A stretch of DNA of 64,000 bases from Janthinobacterium sp. UMAB-56 (GCF_900095265.1 NZ_LT607652.1:1-64000), one strand, 5' to 3'. Counted from the stretch's first letter, positions 9,428 to 18,967 are shown. Numbers and translations are program-made. Notes: a model not told the origin generated them from the sequence alone.

Positions 9428-10812
9428 TGGGGCGTTTCTGGGCCATCATCAGGCGGCCCACCCTGGTGCGCCGCTTGATGATGGCGCAAATGCTGATGCT
9501 GACCGTGCTGTGGAGCCTGGCCGTGGCCTATGTGCTGTTCGAGGGCACGGGCGAGGCGAGCAATGTCAGCCGGGGCGTTTTGCACGCTATTATCAGCGTG
9601 GCCGATAACCTGGCCGAGCAGCCGCAGCGCCAGGAGCAAAGCTTGCGCGCGATCGACGAAGCCTTGCGCGAGGAGTTTGAGATGGGGCAAGTGCCGGAAC
9701 TGGCGCCGCGCATCCTGGTCTGGCGCGATGGCAAACTGGTCTACAAGTCCCCCGCAGCACCGAGCGGCATCCGCAGCGCCGGCCCCGAGCAGATGGAAGT
9801 GGTGTATATCAAGGGACAGGCCTGGCGCAGCCGCAGCCTGACCGAGGGTGTCACGCGCGTGACGGTGCTGGAGGTGGGCGGCCCGTGGCAGTTTTTCATC
9901 ACGATTAATTCACACGGCTATTACCTGCTGCCGCTGCTGATCAGCCTGCCATTTTTACTGGTGCCGGCCTGGCTGTCGATCCGCCTTGCCATGCGCCCGT
10001 GGCGCAAGGTGGCGCAAGAGGTGGCGGCGCGCGGGCCGCAGGATTTGCGTCCGCTGGCGTTCAAGCCGCCGCATGGCGAACTGGCGGGACTGGTCGACAA
10101 TATCAATGCACTGCTGCAGCGGGTCGATGCCAGTGCTTCGCGTGAACGCAGCTTCATCGCCGATGCCACGCATGAGCTGCGCACGCCACTGGCGGCCATG
10201 CGCGTGAATGTCGAGGCCTTGCAAGGCCAGGCACATGATGCACGCCAGCAAGAGTTGTTGGACGGCATCTTGAACAGCGGCAACCGGGCCGCGCGCCTGG
10301 TGGGCCAGCTGCTGCAATTGACGCGCAGCGAATTGCAGGCAGGTGCGGGCGAGCAGTCGCAGCGGCAGGCACTCGATACCTTGCTGCAAGACCGTCTGGC
10401 AGCCCTGTCCGGTCTGGCCCAGGCGGGTGATATCGAACTCGAATTGCAAGCCAGCGTCTCGCTCAGCGTTCCCGGTCAGCGCGAGAGCCTGGTCTCGCTG
10501 ATCGATAACCTGGTGGAAAACGCCATCAAGTACAGCCCGCGCGGCCGCAGCGTGACGGTGTCGTTGCATGCTGAGCGTGGCCAGGCCGTGTTGCATGTGG
10601 CCGATCAGGGGCCGGGCATCGCGCCGGCGCTATATGAACGTGTGTTCGACCGCTTTTTCCGCGCGCCGCAACAGGCGCAGCCAGGCAGTGGCCTGGGCTT
10701 GTCCATCGTCGCCTCCGTCGTGCGCCAGCATGGCGGCACGATTAAGTTGCACAGCGGCAATGGCGGCCTGGGCTTGCTGGTGGAAGTGCGCTTGCCTTTG
10801 GTCATGGCCTGA
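9424..10812 (+). CDS. Sensor histidine kinase, QseC-like
   Basis: 462-residue membrane kinase. Transmembrane segments lie near residues 18-38 (MMAQMLMLTVLWSLAVAYVL) and 163-185 (YYLLPLLISLPFLLVPAWL), enclosing a periplasmic domain of about 125 residues. The H-box is ATHELRTPLAAMR with His250. It is followed by a HATPase domain with N-box (DNLVENAIKYSPRG), G1 (DQGPGIAP) and G2 (GSGLGLSIV). It is the partner of the upstream regulator, with ATGA overlap. The likely target is the divergent MipA/OmpV gene or an envelope function; the signal cannot be read from sequence. Confidence 0.95.
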   Translation: MMGRFWAIIRRPTLVRRLMMAQMLMLTVLWSLAVAYVLFEGTGEASNVSRGVLHAIISVADNLAEQPQRQEQSLRAIDEALREEFEMGQVPELAPRILVWRDGKLVYKSPAAPSGIRSAGPEQMEVVYIKGQAWRSRSLTEGVTRVTVLEVGGPWQFFITINSHGYYLLPLLISLPFLLVPAWLSIRLAMRPWRKVAQEVAARGPQDLRPLAFKPPHGELAGLVDNINALLQRVDASASRERSFIADATHELRTPLAAMRVNVEALQGQAHDARQQELLDGILNSGNRAARLVGQLLQLTRSELQAGAGEQSQRQALDTLLQDRLAALSGLAQAGDIELELQASVSLSVPGQRESLVSLIDNLVENAIKYSPRGRSVTVSLHAERGQAVLHVADQGPGIAPALYERVFDRFFRAPQQAQPGSGLGLSIVASVVRQHGGTIKLHSGNGGLGLLVEVRLPLVMA

Positions 10813-10930
10813 CTGCGCTGGCGCGCCTTGCGATATTGCATGAAAATTATTCCATGTGCTTATAACGTAAGATGGCATGGCGTGGCGCACGCTTGCGATG
10901 CATAATGCGGGACAGTTAAAAAACACCGTT

Positions 10931-12526
10931 ATGCGCCCATCCCTGTCCCGCTACCTGCCGTATCCCGCCTTTGTCGGCCTGTATCTGCTGTTTGACTGGG
11001 CGACCTATATCGACCCGATGTATGGGTTGAACATCACCCCGTGGAATCCCGATCCTGCGTTGGGCCTGGTATTTTGGCTGATCCACGGCCGCAAGGCGGC
11101 CTTGCCGTGGTTTATCGCTTTGCTGGCTGGCGAAGTGCTGGTGCGCGGCATGCCGGCAGGTCTGCCCCTGACCTTGCTCTGTTCGGCGTGGCTGGTGCTC
11201 GGCTATGGCAGTATCGGCGCAGTCTTGCGTCGCAGTTTTACCAGTAGCGATATCTTCGACAACCGGCGCCGCCTGAGCGCCTGGGTCGCCATCGTGCTGC
11301 TGGGTACCGCGCTCAATGCGCTCGGCTATATTTCCTTGCTGTCGCTCACCGGACGCATCCCGGCCGGTGAATGGGGGATGGCAGTATGGCATTTCGGCAT
11401 CGGCGACACGGTAGGCATATTGGTGTCGATGCCGCTGATCTGGGTACTGTTCAGCGAGCGCGGGCGTGAGCGCCTGCATGCTGCCGTCTGGCGCTGGGAA
11501 ACCCTGGCGTATCTGGCACTCGCCAGTTTCGTGTTATGGAGCCTCTTCGGCTCCATCGCGCGTTGCGAATACAAGCATTTCTATTTCCTCTTTCTCCCCG
11601 TGATCTGGGCCGCCTCGCGCCAGGGTTTGCATGGCGCCGTGCTGGCCGTGTTTGTCTTGCAACTGTGCATCATCACCGTGGTGAAATGGACGCATGCAGT
11701 CGATATTCAGTTTTATGAATTGCAATTGCTCGATGCCGTGCTGGCGCTGGTGGGATTTTTTATCGGTATCGTCGTCGATGAAATGCGCCAGGTGGCCGGC
11801 GAACTGAAGCACACGATGCGCCTGGCGGCCGCCGGCGAGATGGCGGCTGCGCTCGCGCATGAGCTGAACCAGCCGCTGACGGCCTTGTCGACTTATGGCA
11901 AGGCTTGCGAATACTTGCTGGAGCGCGGCGAGACCGGCGCCTTGCTGCAGGGCGCGGTGGGGCATATGATCGTCGAATCGGGACGTGCCGCAGAGGTGGT
12001 GCGCCGCCTGCGCGACTTTTTCCGCACGGGCGCAATGCAGCTGGAAGCGGTGGAGGCGAGCGCCTTGATCGAGGGCATGGCCCGCCAGTTTACGCCGTTG
12101 TTCCATGAGCATGGCATCGAACTGGTGCTGGCGCCGCCGTCGCCGCTGGCCGTCAACGCGGACCGTCTGCAAATCGAACTGGTGCTGCGCAACTTGCTGG
12201 CCAATGCGCAGGATGCGGTGATGGGCCTGCCGCGCGGCCAGCGCCGCATCACGGTCTCGGCCGAGCGGCTCGAGGGCGGGCGGCTGCGCCTGTCCGTGGA
12301 AGATAGTGGGCCAGGCATTTCCAATAGCCTGGCGGCACGCCTGTTCGAACCGTTTGTCTCGACCAAGGCCAGCGGCCTGGGGCTGGGCTTGGTGCTCAGC
12401 CGCAGCATCGTCGAAGCGCATGGCGGCCAGCTATGGGCCGAAGTGGGCAGGCATGGCATTTTTCGTTTTGTCCTGCCCCTGGCGCGCGCCAGTGTGGCCG
12501 CTACAGGAGAGCATGGTGACAAGTAA
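10931..12526 (+). CDS. MASE1-domain sensor histidine kinase
   Basis: 531-residue kinase. Residues 1-270 hold about eight hydrophobic segments typical of the MASE1 integral-membrane sensor. Next come the H-box LAHELNQPLTALSTYG with His310, and a HATPase domain (NLLANAQDAVMG, DSGPGIS, GLGLGLVLSRSIVEAHGG). The HELNQPL motif and this arrangement resemble FixL/DctB-type kinases that work with FixJ-type regulators, as found immediately downstream. The start at 10931 is chosen because it opens the membrane domain; ATGs at 10877 and 10898 are also in frame and no strong ribosome-binding site decides. It overlaps the next gene by 14 bases. Confidence 0.9.
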   Translation: MRPSLSRYLPYPAFVGLYLLFDWATYIDPMYGLNITPWNPDPALGLVFWLIHGRKAALPWFIALLAGEVLVRGMPAGLPLTLLCSAWLVLGYGSIGAVLRRSFTSSDIFDNRRRLSAWVAIVLLGTALNALGYISLLSLTGRIPAGEWGMAVWHFGIGDTVGILVSMPLIWVLFSERGRERLHAAVWRWETLAYLALASFVLWSLFGSIARCEYKHFYFLFLPVIWAASRQGLHGAVLAVFVLQLCIITVVKWTHAVDIQFYELQLLDAVLALVGFFIGIVVDEMRQVAGELKHTMRLAAAGEMAAALAHELNQPLTALSTYGKACEYLLERGETGALLQGAVGHMIVESGRAAEVVRRLRDFFRTGAMQLEAVEASALIEGMARQFTPLFHEHGIELVLAPPSPLAVNADRLQIELVLRNLLANAQDAVMGLPRGQRRITVSAERLEGGRLRLSVEDSGPGISNSLAARLFEPFVSTKASGLGLGLVLSRSIVEAHGGQLWAEVGRHGIFRFVLPLARASVAATGEHGDK

Positions 12527-13124
12527 TTTGACAGTGTTTATTGTGGATGACGATCCCGCCGTGCGCGATGCGCTGGGTTTGCTGTTGGGCATACGCGGTT
12601 ACCGCACGGCCCTGTTTTCCTGCGGCGAGGATTTCCTGCACAGCTGGCTGCCAGAGTGGGCCGGCTGTTTGCTGATCGATATCCGCATGTCTGGCATGGA
12701 TGGCCTGAGCCTGCAGCGCCGCTTGCTGGAGCTCAAATGCATGCTGCCCATTATCATTATCACGGGACATGGCGATGTCGGGCTCGCGCGCCAGGCCTTC
12801 AAGGCGCAGGCCAGCGATTTCCTGGAAAAACCGTTTGACCACGACAAGTTGCTGGCTGCCATCGATGAAGCGTTTTCGCGCGAGGCGCAGGCGCGCGGCC
12901 AATTGCTGCGCCAGGTGGAGGGGCTAGCCTTGCTGCGCGCCTTGACGCCGCGCGAACGGGAAGTGATGCATCTGGTGGTGACGGGCCAGCACAACCGCGA
13001 TATCGCGCCGGCGCTGGGTATTTCCGTGCGCACGGTGGAAGTGCACAAGGCGCGCCTGATGGACAAGCTCGGGATCGATAATGTGGCCGACCTGGTGCGC
13101 ATCAGCATGCTGGGCACCGACTAG
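12513..13124 (+). CDS. FixJ-type response regulator (receiver + LuxR HTH)
   Basis: 203-residue regulator. The receiver domain has acidic residues in IVDDDP, phospho-acceptor Asp56 in LLIDIRMSGMDG, the TGHGD switch Thr and Lys in FLEKPF. The C-terminal LuxR-type helix-turn-helix is LTPREREVMHLVVTGQHNRD continuing to SVRTVEVHKARLMDKLG. The ATG at 12513 has AGGAGA 6 bases upstream and lies inside the end of the kinase gene, so expression is coupled. A much longer in-frame ORF from 12306 is just the kinase read in another frame. Target genes are unknown. Confidence 0.95.
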   Translation: MVTSNLTVFIVDDDPAVRDALGLLLGIRGYRTALFSCGEDFLHSWLPEWAGCLLIDIRMSGMDGLSLQRRLLELKCMLPIIIITGHGDVGLARQAFKAQASDFLEKPFDHDKLLAAIDEAFSREAQARGQLLRQVEGLALLRALTPREREVMHLVVTGQHNRDIAPALGISVRTVEVHKARLMDKLGIDNVADLVRISMLGTD

Positions 13125-13139
13125 CCGTTAAAGAGTTCT

Positions 13140-14240
13140 CTACGCGATGGTTTGCAATACCTGATCGACCGAAATCGCCTTGACCCAGTCGCTGCGGCGC
13201 GCCACCGTGATGACGGTGCTGTTGGCGCTGTCGAACGGTGCCCATTCCGGATTCTTCTTGCGCATCAATGCCACCACGGGCACATGCACGGCATTCGCCA
13301 GATGCATGATCGATGTTTCCACAGAAATAATCAGCTCGCATTGCGCCAGCATGGCCGGCAGCTGGAAAAAGTTGTCGACGGCGCTGAAGGCTTGCGTGCG
13401 CGGCAAGTTGTGTGCTTGCACGACGGCATCCACCTTGGCCAGTTCCTGCGGCATGGCATTGATCAGGAAACAGGCATGCTGCCATTGCGGCATCGTTTGC
13501 ATGCGTGCGATCAGCTCGGCAATGCGTTCCAGCGGCCAACCGCGCTTGTGCGACTTGGCAAACGGATTCAGTAGTACAAGCGGACCCTGGCGCGGGGCAA
13601 AGCCCCAGGTGGCCAACTGCTGCTGCGCCTGCTGCAGCGCATGCTCGGGGATGTGCACGAAGGGATAGCGTTCGGCCACGGGAATGTCGAGCCCCGTCAA
13701 TTGATGGAACCAGTCCGCATACACGCTGCTGATATGGTGTTCGCCGGCATCCTGTCCCGCATACGAGGCCAGGACGGCATCGATCTTGCGATAGGCCAGG
13801 TAATGCCAGGGACGCAGCGGGCTGAACGGCTTGCGCGTGCCGATTACCAGCCCGTGCGGGCTGATGGCGCGGGCAAGGTCTGCATATTGCTGTGGCCGTA
13901 CGTGGGCCAATGACACGACGACAGGATAGTGTTCCGCTTTGGCTTCGCGCAGCGACTCTTCGTACAGCGCCGGGCTGTAGGTCTTGCGATACACCTTGGA
14001 GAACAGTCCTGATTGTTCGACCCAGTCGTACAGCGAATAGGTGCGCAAGCCTTCCCATTGCCGTGCGTCGGACGTGCGCCGCACTTCGTCGACCCACAGG
14101 TGAATCTGCATATGGGGATAGGCCGCGGCAAAGGCGCGGAAACCGTTTTGCAGGTAGGTAAAGTCTCCCAGCGCCAGATGAGCGATGAAAAGAATTTTGT
14201 CCGACTTTTGTAGAAGTTCGGCGGGAATCAAAGGCGTCAT
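13140..14240 (-). CDS. Glycosyltransferase family 9 (heptosyltransferase-like)
   Basis: 366-residue protein with the GT9 (ADP-heptose:LPS heptosyltransferase) layout. The N-terminal Rossmann domain starts with ILFIAHLALGDFTYLQNGFRAFA. The C-terminal nucleotide-sugar domain has PLVLLNPFAKSHKRGWPLERIAELI and the diagnostic LIISVETSIMHLANAVHVPVVAL (family D-T-G/S-x-x-H-L-A equivalent; here the first Asp is Glu). It would add a sugar to the LPS core at the inner face of the cytoplasmic membrane. It is last in a run with msbA and an O-antigen ligase gene. It is distant enough that the sugar and acceptor cannot be named. Confidence 0.85.
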   Translation of the reverse strand: MTPLIPAELLQKSDKILFIAHLALGDFTYLQNGFRAFAAAYPHMQIHLWVDEVRRTSDARQWEGLRTYSLYDWVEQSGLFSKVYRKTYSPALYEESLREAKAEHYPVVVSLAHVRPQQYADLARAISPHGLVIGTRKPFSPLRPWHYLAYRKIDAVLASYAGQDAGEHHISSVYADWFHQLTGLDIPVAERYPFVHIPEHALQQAQQQLATWGFAPRQGPLVLLNPFAKSHKRGWPLERIAELIARMQTMPQWQHACFLINAMPQELAKVDAVVQAHNLPRTQAFSAVDNFFQLPAMLAQCELIISVETSIMHLANAVHVPVVALMRKKNPEWAPFDSANSTVITVARRSDWVKAISVDQVLQTIA

Positions 14241-14275
14241 GTATCAGTACGATTTCAGGTATTCATTCGATGGTG

Positions 14276-16009
14276 TCAAAGCACTTGCTGGGAAAATTGC
14301 AGGCGATGCAGATTGGCATACGCGCCGTTGGCATCCAATAATTGCTGGTGATTGCCGGTTTCCATTATTTTCCCATGTGACAATACCACGATACGGTCCG
14401 CCCGTTCAATTGTTGATAGCCGATGAGCAATAACCAATGTAGTTTTACCTTGCATCAGGTGCTCCAGTGCCGCTTGTACGGCCCGTTCCGCCTCGGTATC
14501 CAGTGCCGAGGTTGCTTCATCGAGAATCAGGATGGGTGCATCCTTGTAGATCGCGCGGGCGATGGCCACGCGTTGGCGCTGGCCGCCGGACAGGCGCGAG
14601 CCGTTGTCACCCAGGCGCGTTTCCAGGCCGTCTGGCAAGCCATCGATGACATCAGACAGGAAAGCGGCCGCAGCGGCCGCTTCGACGCGCCGCCGGTCAG
14701 GGGCTGCATCGCCGTACGCGATATTGGCGGCCAGGGTATCGTCGAACAACACGACCTGCTGACTGACCATGGCGATCTGGCTGCGCAGGCTGGTGAGGGA
14801 GATGGCATCGATATTCTGCCCATCGAGCAAGATTTCACCACTGCTGGCAGAGTAAAAACCGGGTAGCAGACTGACCAGGGTCGATTTGCCGCCGCCGGAC
14901 ATGCCGACAAAGGCGACCGTTTGTCCTGGCGCAATGCTCAGGTCGATGTGTCGCAGGGCCGCTTCCTGATGTCCGGGGTAGGCAAAGCTCACATCCTTGA
15001 AGTCGATGCGGCCTTTGCTGCGACCGGCGAGTGGCTGGCCGCCCGTGCGTTCCGGAGTCTTGTCGATCAGCTGGAAGACTTCCTCGGCGGCGGCCATGCC
15101 GCGCTGCAGGGGACCGTTGACTTCGGCCAGTTGTTTCAAGGGCGTCAGCAGCATCAGCATGGCGGTGATGAAGGAAACAAAACCACCGACCGTGATCTGG
15201 CCCTGCTCCGACTGGAACAGGGCCATCACGATGACCAGGGCCACGGCGGCGGCCGTGATCACCTGCGTGATGGGCACGGTGGCAGAAAAGGTCGTCGTCA
15301 TGCGCATGCTGTAGCGGCGCAATTGTTCGGCGCGCTCTTCGAAGCGGGCCTTTTCGTATTCCTGGCCACCGAAGATCTTGATCACCTGCTGCGCGCGCGT
15401 GGTTTCCTCGATGACCTGGGTCAGTTCGGCATTGACGGCCAGCGAGTCGCGGTTGAGTTTTTTCAGGCGCTTGCCCGTGGTACGCACGACGATGGTCAGC
15501 ACGGGCAGCAGCACCAGGGTCACCAGGGTCAGTGCCCAGTTCAGGTACAGCAGCCACGCCAGCAGGCCCAGCACCGTCAGCGAGGAGCGCACGATCGAGG
15601 TAAACACCTTGGTCACCATTTCAATGATCTGCTGCACTTCGAACATGATGGAATTGATGACTTTGCCCACCGTGTGCGTGTTGTAGAAGTCGATGGGCAA
15701 GTTGAGCATGCTGGCAAACATTCTGCGCCGCAACTCGTTAAGGATGCGCGTGGAGACATAGCTCATCAGGTAGCTGCTGGCAAAGGTCGAGGTACCGCGT
15801 ATGGCAAAGATGCCGATGACGATCAGCGGCACCAGCCAGAAGGAAAAACTCACCTTGCCGCCAAAACCATTGTCGAGCAGCAGCTTGAGCGCATACGGCA
15901 ACAGTGGTTCCGTGGCCGCCGTGACGACCATCGCCAGCAGGGCCAGGGCCAAGTGTTTTTTATAGGGCGCGTGTAGCGCGGTGAGGCGCTTCAGGTCGGG
16001 CGTGAGCAT
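14276..16009 (-). CDS. msbA: Lipid A export ABC transporter MsbA
   Basis: 577-residue half-transporter. The N-terminal membrane domain (residues 1-310) has about six helices. The ATPase domain has Walker A GMSGGGKST, the Q-loop in SQQVVLFDDTL, signature LSGGQRQRVAIARA, Walker B ILILDEATSALD and the switch His in VIAHRLST. MsbA flips lipid A-core across the inner membrane, and both length and motifs fit. The ATG at 16009 (MLTPDLKRL) is preferred over one 9 codons up. Its placement between an O-antigen ligase and a GT9 gene supports the LPS role over a drug exporter. Confidence 0.93.
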   Translation of the reverse strand: MLTPDLKRLTALHAPYKKHLALALLAMVVTAATEPLLPYALKLLLDNGFGGKVSFSFWLVPLIVIGIFAIRGTSTFASSYLMSYVSTRILNELRRRMFASMLNLPIDFYNTHTVGKVINSIMFEVQQIIEMVTKVFTSIVRSSLTVLGLLAWLLYLNWALTLVTLVLLPVLTIVVRTTGKRLKKLNRDSLAVNAELTQVIEETTRAQQVIKIFGGQEYEKARFEERAEQLRRYSMRMTTTFSATVPITQVITAAAVALVIVMALFQSEQGQITVGGFVSFITAMLMLLTPLKQLAEVNGPLQRGMAAAEEVFQLIDKTPERTGGQPLAGRSKGRIDFKDVSFAYPGHQEAALRHIDLSIAPGQTVAFVGMSGGGKSTLVSLLPGFYSASSGEILLDGQNIDAISLTSLRSQIAMVSQQVVLFDDTLAANIAYGDAAPDRRRVEAAAAAAFLSDVIDGLPDGLETRLGDNGSRLSGGQRQRVAIARAIYKDAPILILDEATSALDTEAERAVQAALEHLMQGKTTLVIAHRLSTIERADRIVVLSHGKIMETGNHQQLLDANGAYANLHRLQFSQQVL

Positions 16010-16058
16010 CGGTATGGTTCCTGGCAAGCAAGGCAAAACGGTCAGGTGGAAAGTGAAC

Positions 16059-17270
16059 TCAGCTCGTGTGCTCTTGCTGGCGCAACATGGCCCACAATAT
16101 CACCATCGGGAAAAGCAGCATGATGATGCCGATATTCAGGGTGAGCGAGCTCGTTGTCAGGCCGAAAATCATATAGCAGGTGCACAGTACCACGCCACCC
16201 AGTGCATAAGGGCGGGCCGCCGTCGTGCAGTGGCGCAGTGCGCCGGCAAACATGACCAGCGGCAGCAAGAAGAAGGCCAGGAGGACCGCTAGGCCCGTCA
16301 GGCCGCGCTTAACCAGCGCATCAAAGTAGTCGTTGTGCGCATTGGTGTGCTTGAGGATGCTCTTGTTCATCTTGCCCTGATCGGCCAGTGACTGTTTCGC
16401 CGCCATGTAGCCGTCGCGGCCCATGCCGAACCAGATGTGCTGAGTCGACATGGTTACCGCCGTGCGCCACATTTCAAAGCGTTGCCCGATCGAGGTGGTG
16501 ACATTATCCATTTCGTTAAATTTCTGCACGTCGTCGACAGCCACTTCTACGCGCTCGCGCAAGGGGGAGTTGGGCAGCGTGTAAGCCAGGGCGCTGACGG
16601 CAATGAAGACGGCCAGGATGGCGGGAAGGTAGTACTTGCCGCGACCCTTGGCATATTGGCATGCAAAGATGCAGACGCAGATCGGCAGCACCAGCCAGCC
16701 GCCGCGGCTTCCGCTGACGATTGAGCCGGCGACGCCAGCGATGCCGCCTGTGACCAGTAGCGCCATCCAGGCGCGGTGATGGCGCTGTTGGCGGGCCCAG
16801 CTCAGGCCGCACAGCGATAGTATGCCCAGAAGGATGCTGACGTTGCCATAGTGGATGGCGTTGCTTGTGGCCGCCTGCGGCCGTTCCATGTGCAGGATTA
16901 AGAGTTGCCACAAGCCCAGTGCCGCGCCGCCGATTGCACCAATGGCCAGGCCGCCCCACCAGGCCTCTGCCCGGGGCGGGTATGCCAGCAGCAGCAGCAT
17001 GACGGGTACGGCCAGCAGTGCCCGCAATGGCATATCGAGTTCACGGGCCGGATCTGCGTGGTACAGCATGTTGGCAGAGAAAACACAGAAATACAGCAAC
17101 AGGGTGCCCAGCAGCAGATAATCCTGGCGTTGCAGGTTCAGGCGCGGACGTTTCCACAGCAGGCAGGTGCTGGCCAGCAGGAGAACCAGCGCGCCAAGGG
17201 AATATCCGCTGGTGACAGCCAGTGCCAATGCCAAAAAAAGAAAAACAGAAACAGAAGTCAGGCCGAGCAT
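16059..17270 (-). CDS. O-antigen ligase/polymerase family membrane protein
   Basis: 403-residue polytopic membrane protein with about ten to twelve hydrophobic segments. It has the periplasmic loop signature of the WaaL/Wzy_C family: GSRGGWLVLP, then FEMWRTAVTMSTQHIWFGMGRDGY and HTNAHNDYFDALVKRGLTGL, where Arg and His residues are conserved in ligases. It would join O-antigen or another glycan to lipid A-core at the periplasmic face. The start at 17270 has AAGGA with 7-base spacing; a longer frame reaches 17438 but crosses the terminator. It is the first gene of the LPS run with msbA and GT9. Ligase versus polymerase cannot be decided. Confidence 0.85.
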   Translation of the reverse strand: MLGLTSVSVFLFLALALAVTSGYSLGALVLLLASTCLLWKRPRLNLQRQDYLLLGTLLLYFCVFSANMLYHADPARELDMPLRALLAVPVMLLLLAYPPRAEAWWGGLAIGAIGGAALGLWQLLILHMERPQAATSNAIHYGNVSILLGILSLCGLSWARQQRHHRAWMALLVTGGIAGVAGSIVSGSRGGWLVLPICVCIFACQYAKGRGKYYLPAILAVFIAVSALAYTLPNSPLRERVEVAVDDVQKFNEMDNVTTSIGQRFEMWRTAVTMSTQHIWFGMGRDGYMAAKQSLADQGKMNKSILKHTNAHNDYFDALVKRGLTGLAVLLAFFLLPLVMFAGALRHCTTAARPYALGGVVLCTCYMIFGLTTSSLTLNIGIIMLLFPMVILWAMLRQQEHTS

Positions 17271-17414
17271 GAAAATCCTTGGTAACGCACGTCGTTGCCA
17301 TTCTGGCAACTGTAGCAACATAAAGTAGGCGTCATTGTAATCGAAGGCCGCGGCAAAAACGCCCCTGGAAATTTTCGATTTGATAACTATATGGGCGGTC
17401 TCAAGGGGGGAATG

Positions 17415-17447
17415 AAAAAAACCATGGTTTTTAGCCATGGTTTTTTT
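17415..17447 (-). terminator. Bidirectional rho-independent terminator
   Basis: Stem CCATGG/CCATGG extended by A7/T7 (17415-17427 and 17435-17447) around a 7-base loop. A run of T follows on either strand. It lies 57 bases beyond the malic enzyme stop, so it most likely ends that leftward transcript before the LPS genes. Confidence 0.88.
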
Positions 17448-17503
17448 GTAAGCAATGGTAACTTGCTGTTATTTTGCTAATGCAGCAAGGCCTGTCATGT
17501 GAC

Positions 17504-18760
17504 TCAGGCGATGACTGGCACGCGGGTGGCCACGCCGGTGGCGATGGCCGCTTGCGACACGGCGGGCGCGACCCAGCTGCGCAGACGTTCGTCGAACGGC
17601 GACGGAATCAGTTGCAGCGGCGTCAGCGCACTGCTCTCATGACCCGGTAACGGCTCTTTGGCCAGTGCGGCGATGGCGCGCACGCAGGCCAGCTTCATCT
17701 CTTCGTTGATGGTGGTGGCGCCCACGTCAAGCGCGCCACGGAAGATGTACGGGAAGCACAGCACGTTGTTGATCTGGTTAGGGTAGTCCGAGCGGCCCGT
17801 GGCCACGATGGCGTCGTCGCGCACTGCGTGGACTTTTTCCGGGGCGATTTCCGGATGCGGATTGGCCAGGGCGAAGATCAGCGGCTTGGCGGCCATCGAT
17901 TCGACCATCTGCGCGCTGACCACGCCACCCTTCGAGACGCCGATGAAGATGTCGGCACCGACCATGGCGTCGGCCAGGTCGCGGTCGCTTGTGTCGTTCG
18001 CGTAGCGCGCCTTGTTCTCTTCCATGTTGGCATCGCGGCCCGGGTAGATCACGCCCTGGCTGTCGCATACCTTCAGCAGCGACTTGTTCAGGCCCAGCGA
18101 GACGAGCAGGTCCAGGCAGGCGATCGACGCCGCGCCGGCGCCCGAGACGGCCACTTTCACGTTGCCGATATCCTTGCCCACCAATTCCAGGCCGTTCAGG
18201 ATGCCGGCCGCAACGATGATGGCTGTGCCATGCTGGTCGTCGTGGAAGACTGGAATGTTCATGCGCTTGCGCAATTGCTGTTCGATATAGAAGCAGTCCG
18301 GCGCCTTGATGTCTTCCAGGTTGATGCCGCCGAAGGTCGGCTCCATGCGCACCACGGTGTCGATGAACAGGTCGGGATCGTTCTCGGCCAGTTCGATGTC
18401 GAACACATCGACGTCGGCAAATTGCTTGAACAGGCAGGCCTTGCCTTCCATCACCGGTTTGCTGGCCAGCGGACCGATATCGCCCAGGCCCAGTACGGCC
18501 GTGCCATTGGTGATCACGGCCACCAGGTTGCTGCGCGAGGTGTAGGTGCCGGCCGTGCGCGGATCTTCCACGATGGCTTCGCAGGCGAAGGCCACGCCCG
18601 GCGAGTACGCCAGGGTCAGCGCGCGGGCGTCGCCCAGCGGTTTGGTTGGCGTCACGGAAATCTTGCCGGCGCGAGGTTCGGCGTGATAGGCGAGAGCGGC
18701 TTCTTTCAGGTTGAAGGTTTCGCCGTTCTGTTCGGCGTGCTTGCTGTGGGAAGTAGACAT
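17504..18760 (-). CDS. NAD(P)-dependent malic enzyme, short form
   Basis: 418-residue oxidative malate decarboxylase (malate to pyruvate plus CO2). The N-terminal malic domain has [16 protein letters not shown] and the catalytic-site segments [18 protein letters not shown] and [19 protein letters not shown]. The NAD-binding domain has [18 protein letters not shown] and the Rossmann loop [15 protein letters not shown]. MaeB proteins of enterobacteria are about 760 residues with a C-terminal phosphotransacetylase-like domain; that domain is absent here. The ATG at 18760 starts [11 protein letters not shown]. It is divergent from a LacI-family regulator across two operator-like sites, so repression by it is likely. 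Cofactor preference is not resolved. Confidence 0.93.
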   Translation of the reverse strand: MSTSHSKHAEQNGETFNLKEAALAYHAEPRAGKISVTPTKPLGDARALTLAYSPGVAFACEAIVEDPRTAGTYTSRSNLVAVITNGTAVLGLGDIGPLASKPVMEGKACLFKQFADVDVFDIELAENDPDLFIDTVVRMEPTFGGINLEDIKAPDCFYIEQQLRKRMNIPVFHDDQHGTAIIVAAGILNGLELVGKDIGNVKVAVSGAGAASIACLDLLVSLGLNKSLLKVCDSQGVIYPGRDANMEENKARYANDTSDRDLADAMVGADIFIGVSKGGVVSAQMVESMAAKPLIFALANPHPEIAPEKVHAVRDDAIVATGRSDYPNQINNVLCFPYIFRGALDVGATTINEEMKLACVRAIAALAKEPLPGHESSALTPLQLIPSPFDERLRSWVAPAVSQAAIATGVATRVPVIA

Positions 18761-18812
18761 AAGAATTCTGGGAAGGGCATACAGGGCCCGAGTGGTCAAT
18801 CCGGGCCATGTT

Positions 18813-18828
18813 ATGCAAGCGTTTGCAC
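18813..18828. promoter_or_regulatory. LacI-family operator candidate 1
   Basis: ATGCAAGCGTTTGCAC is a near-perfect palindrome around a central CG (GCAAGC against GTTTGC, one mismatch), the form bound by LacI/PurR-type repressors. It lies 53 bases upstream of the malic enzyme start, where it would overlap that promoter. Confidence 0.75.
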
Positions 18829-18890
18829 GCTGTCAAGGCTCGTTTGTGGGGAAGTCGAGCAAAACCGCTTTGGAGAGCACGTTTATCTCA

Positions 18891-18906
18891 ATGCAAGCGT
18901 TTGCTC
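18891..18906. promoter_or_regulatory. LacI-family operator candidate 2
   Basis: ATGCAAGCGTTTGCTC repeats site 1 with the first 14 bases identical, 78 bases further right and 62 bases before the LacI-type gene. Two copies with this spacing suit DNA looping or separate control of the two divergent promoters. Confidence 0.75.
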
Positions 18907-18967
18907 GGTTTTTAACGGAAAGCGGATTATTTGCGATAAAATTAGCGTATTGCGATCCGGGAAGCCC

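Noticed and set aside
17828-18967. Long in-frame extension upstream of the LacI-type protein
   Set aside because: It is antisense to the malic enzyme gene and crosses the operator region; the HTH domain begins at 18968.
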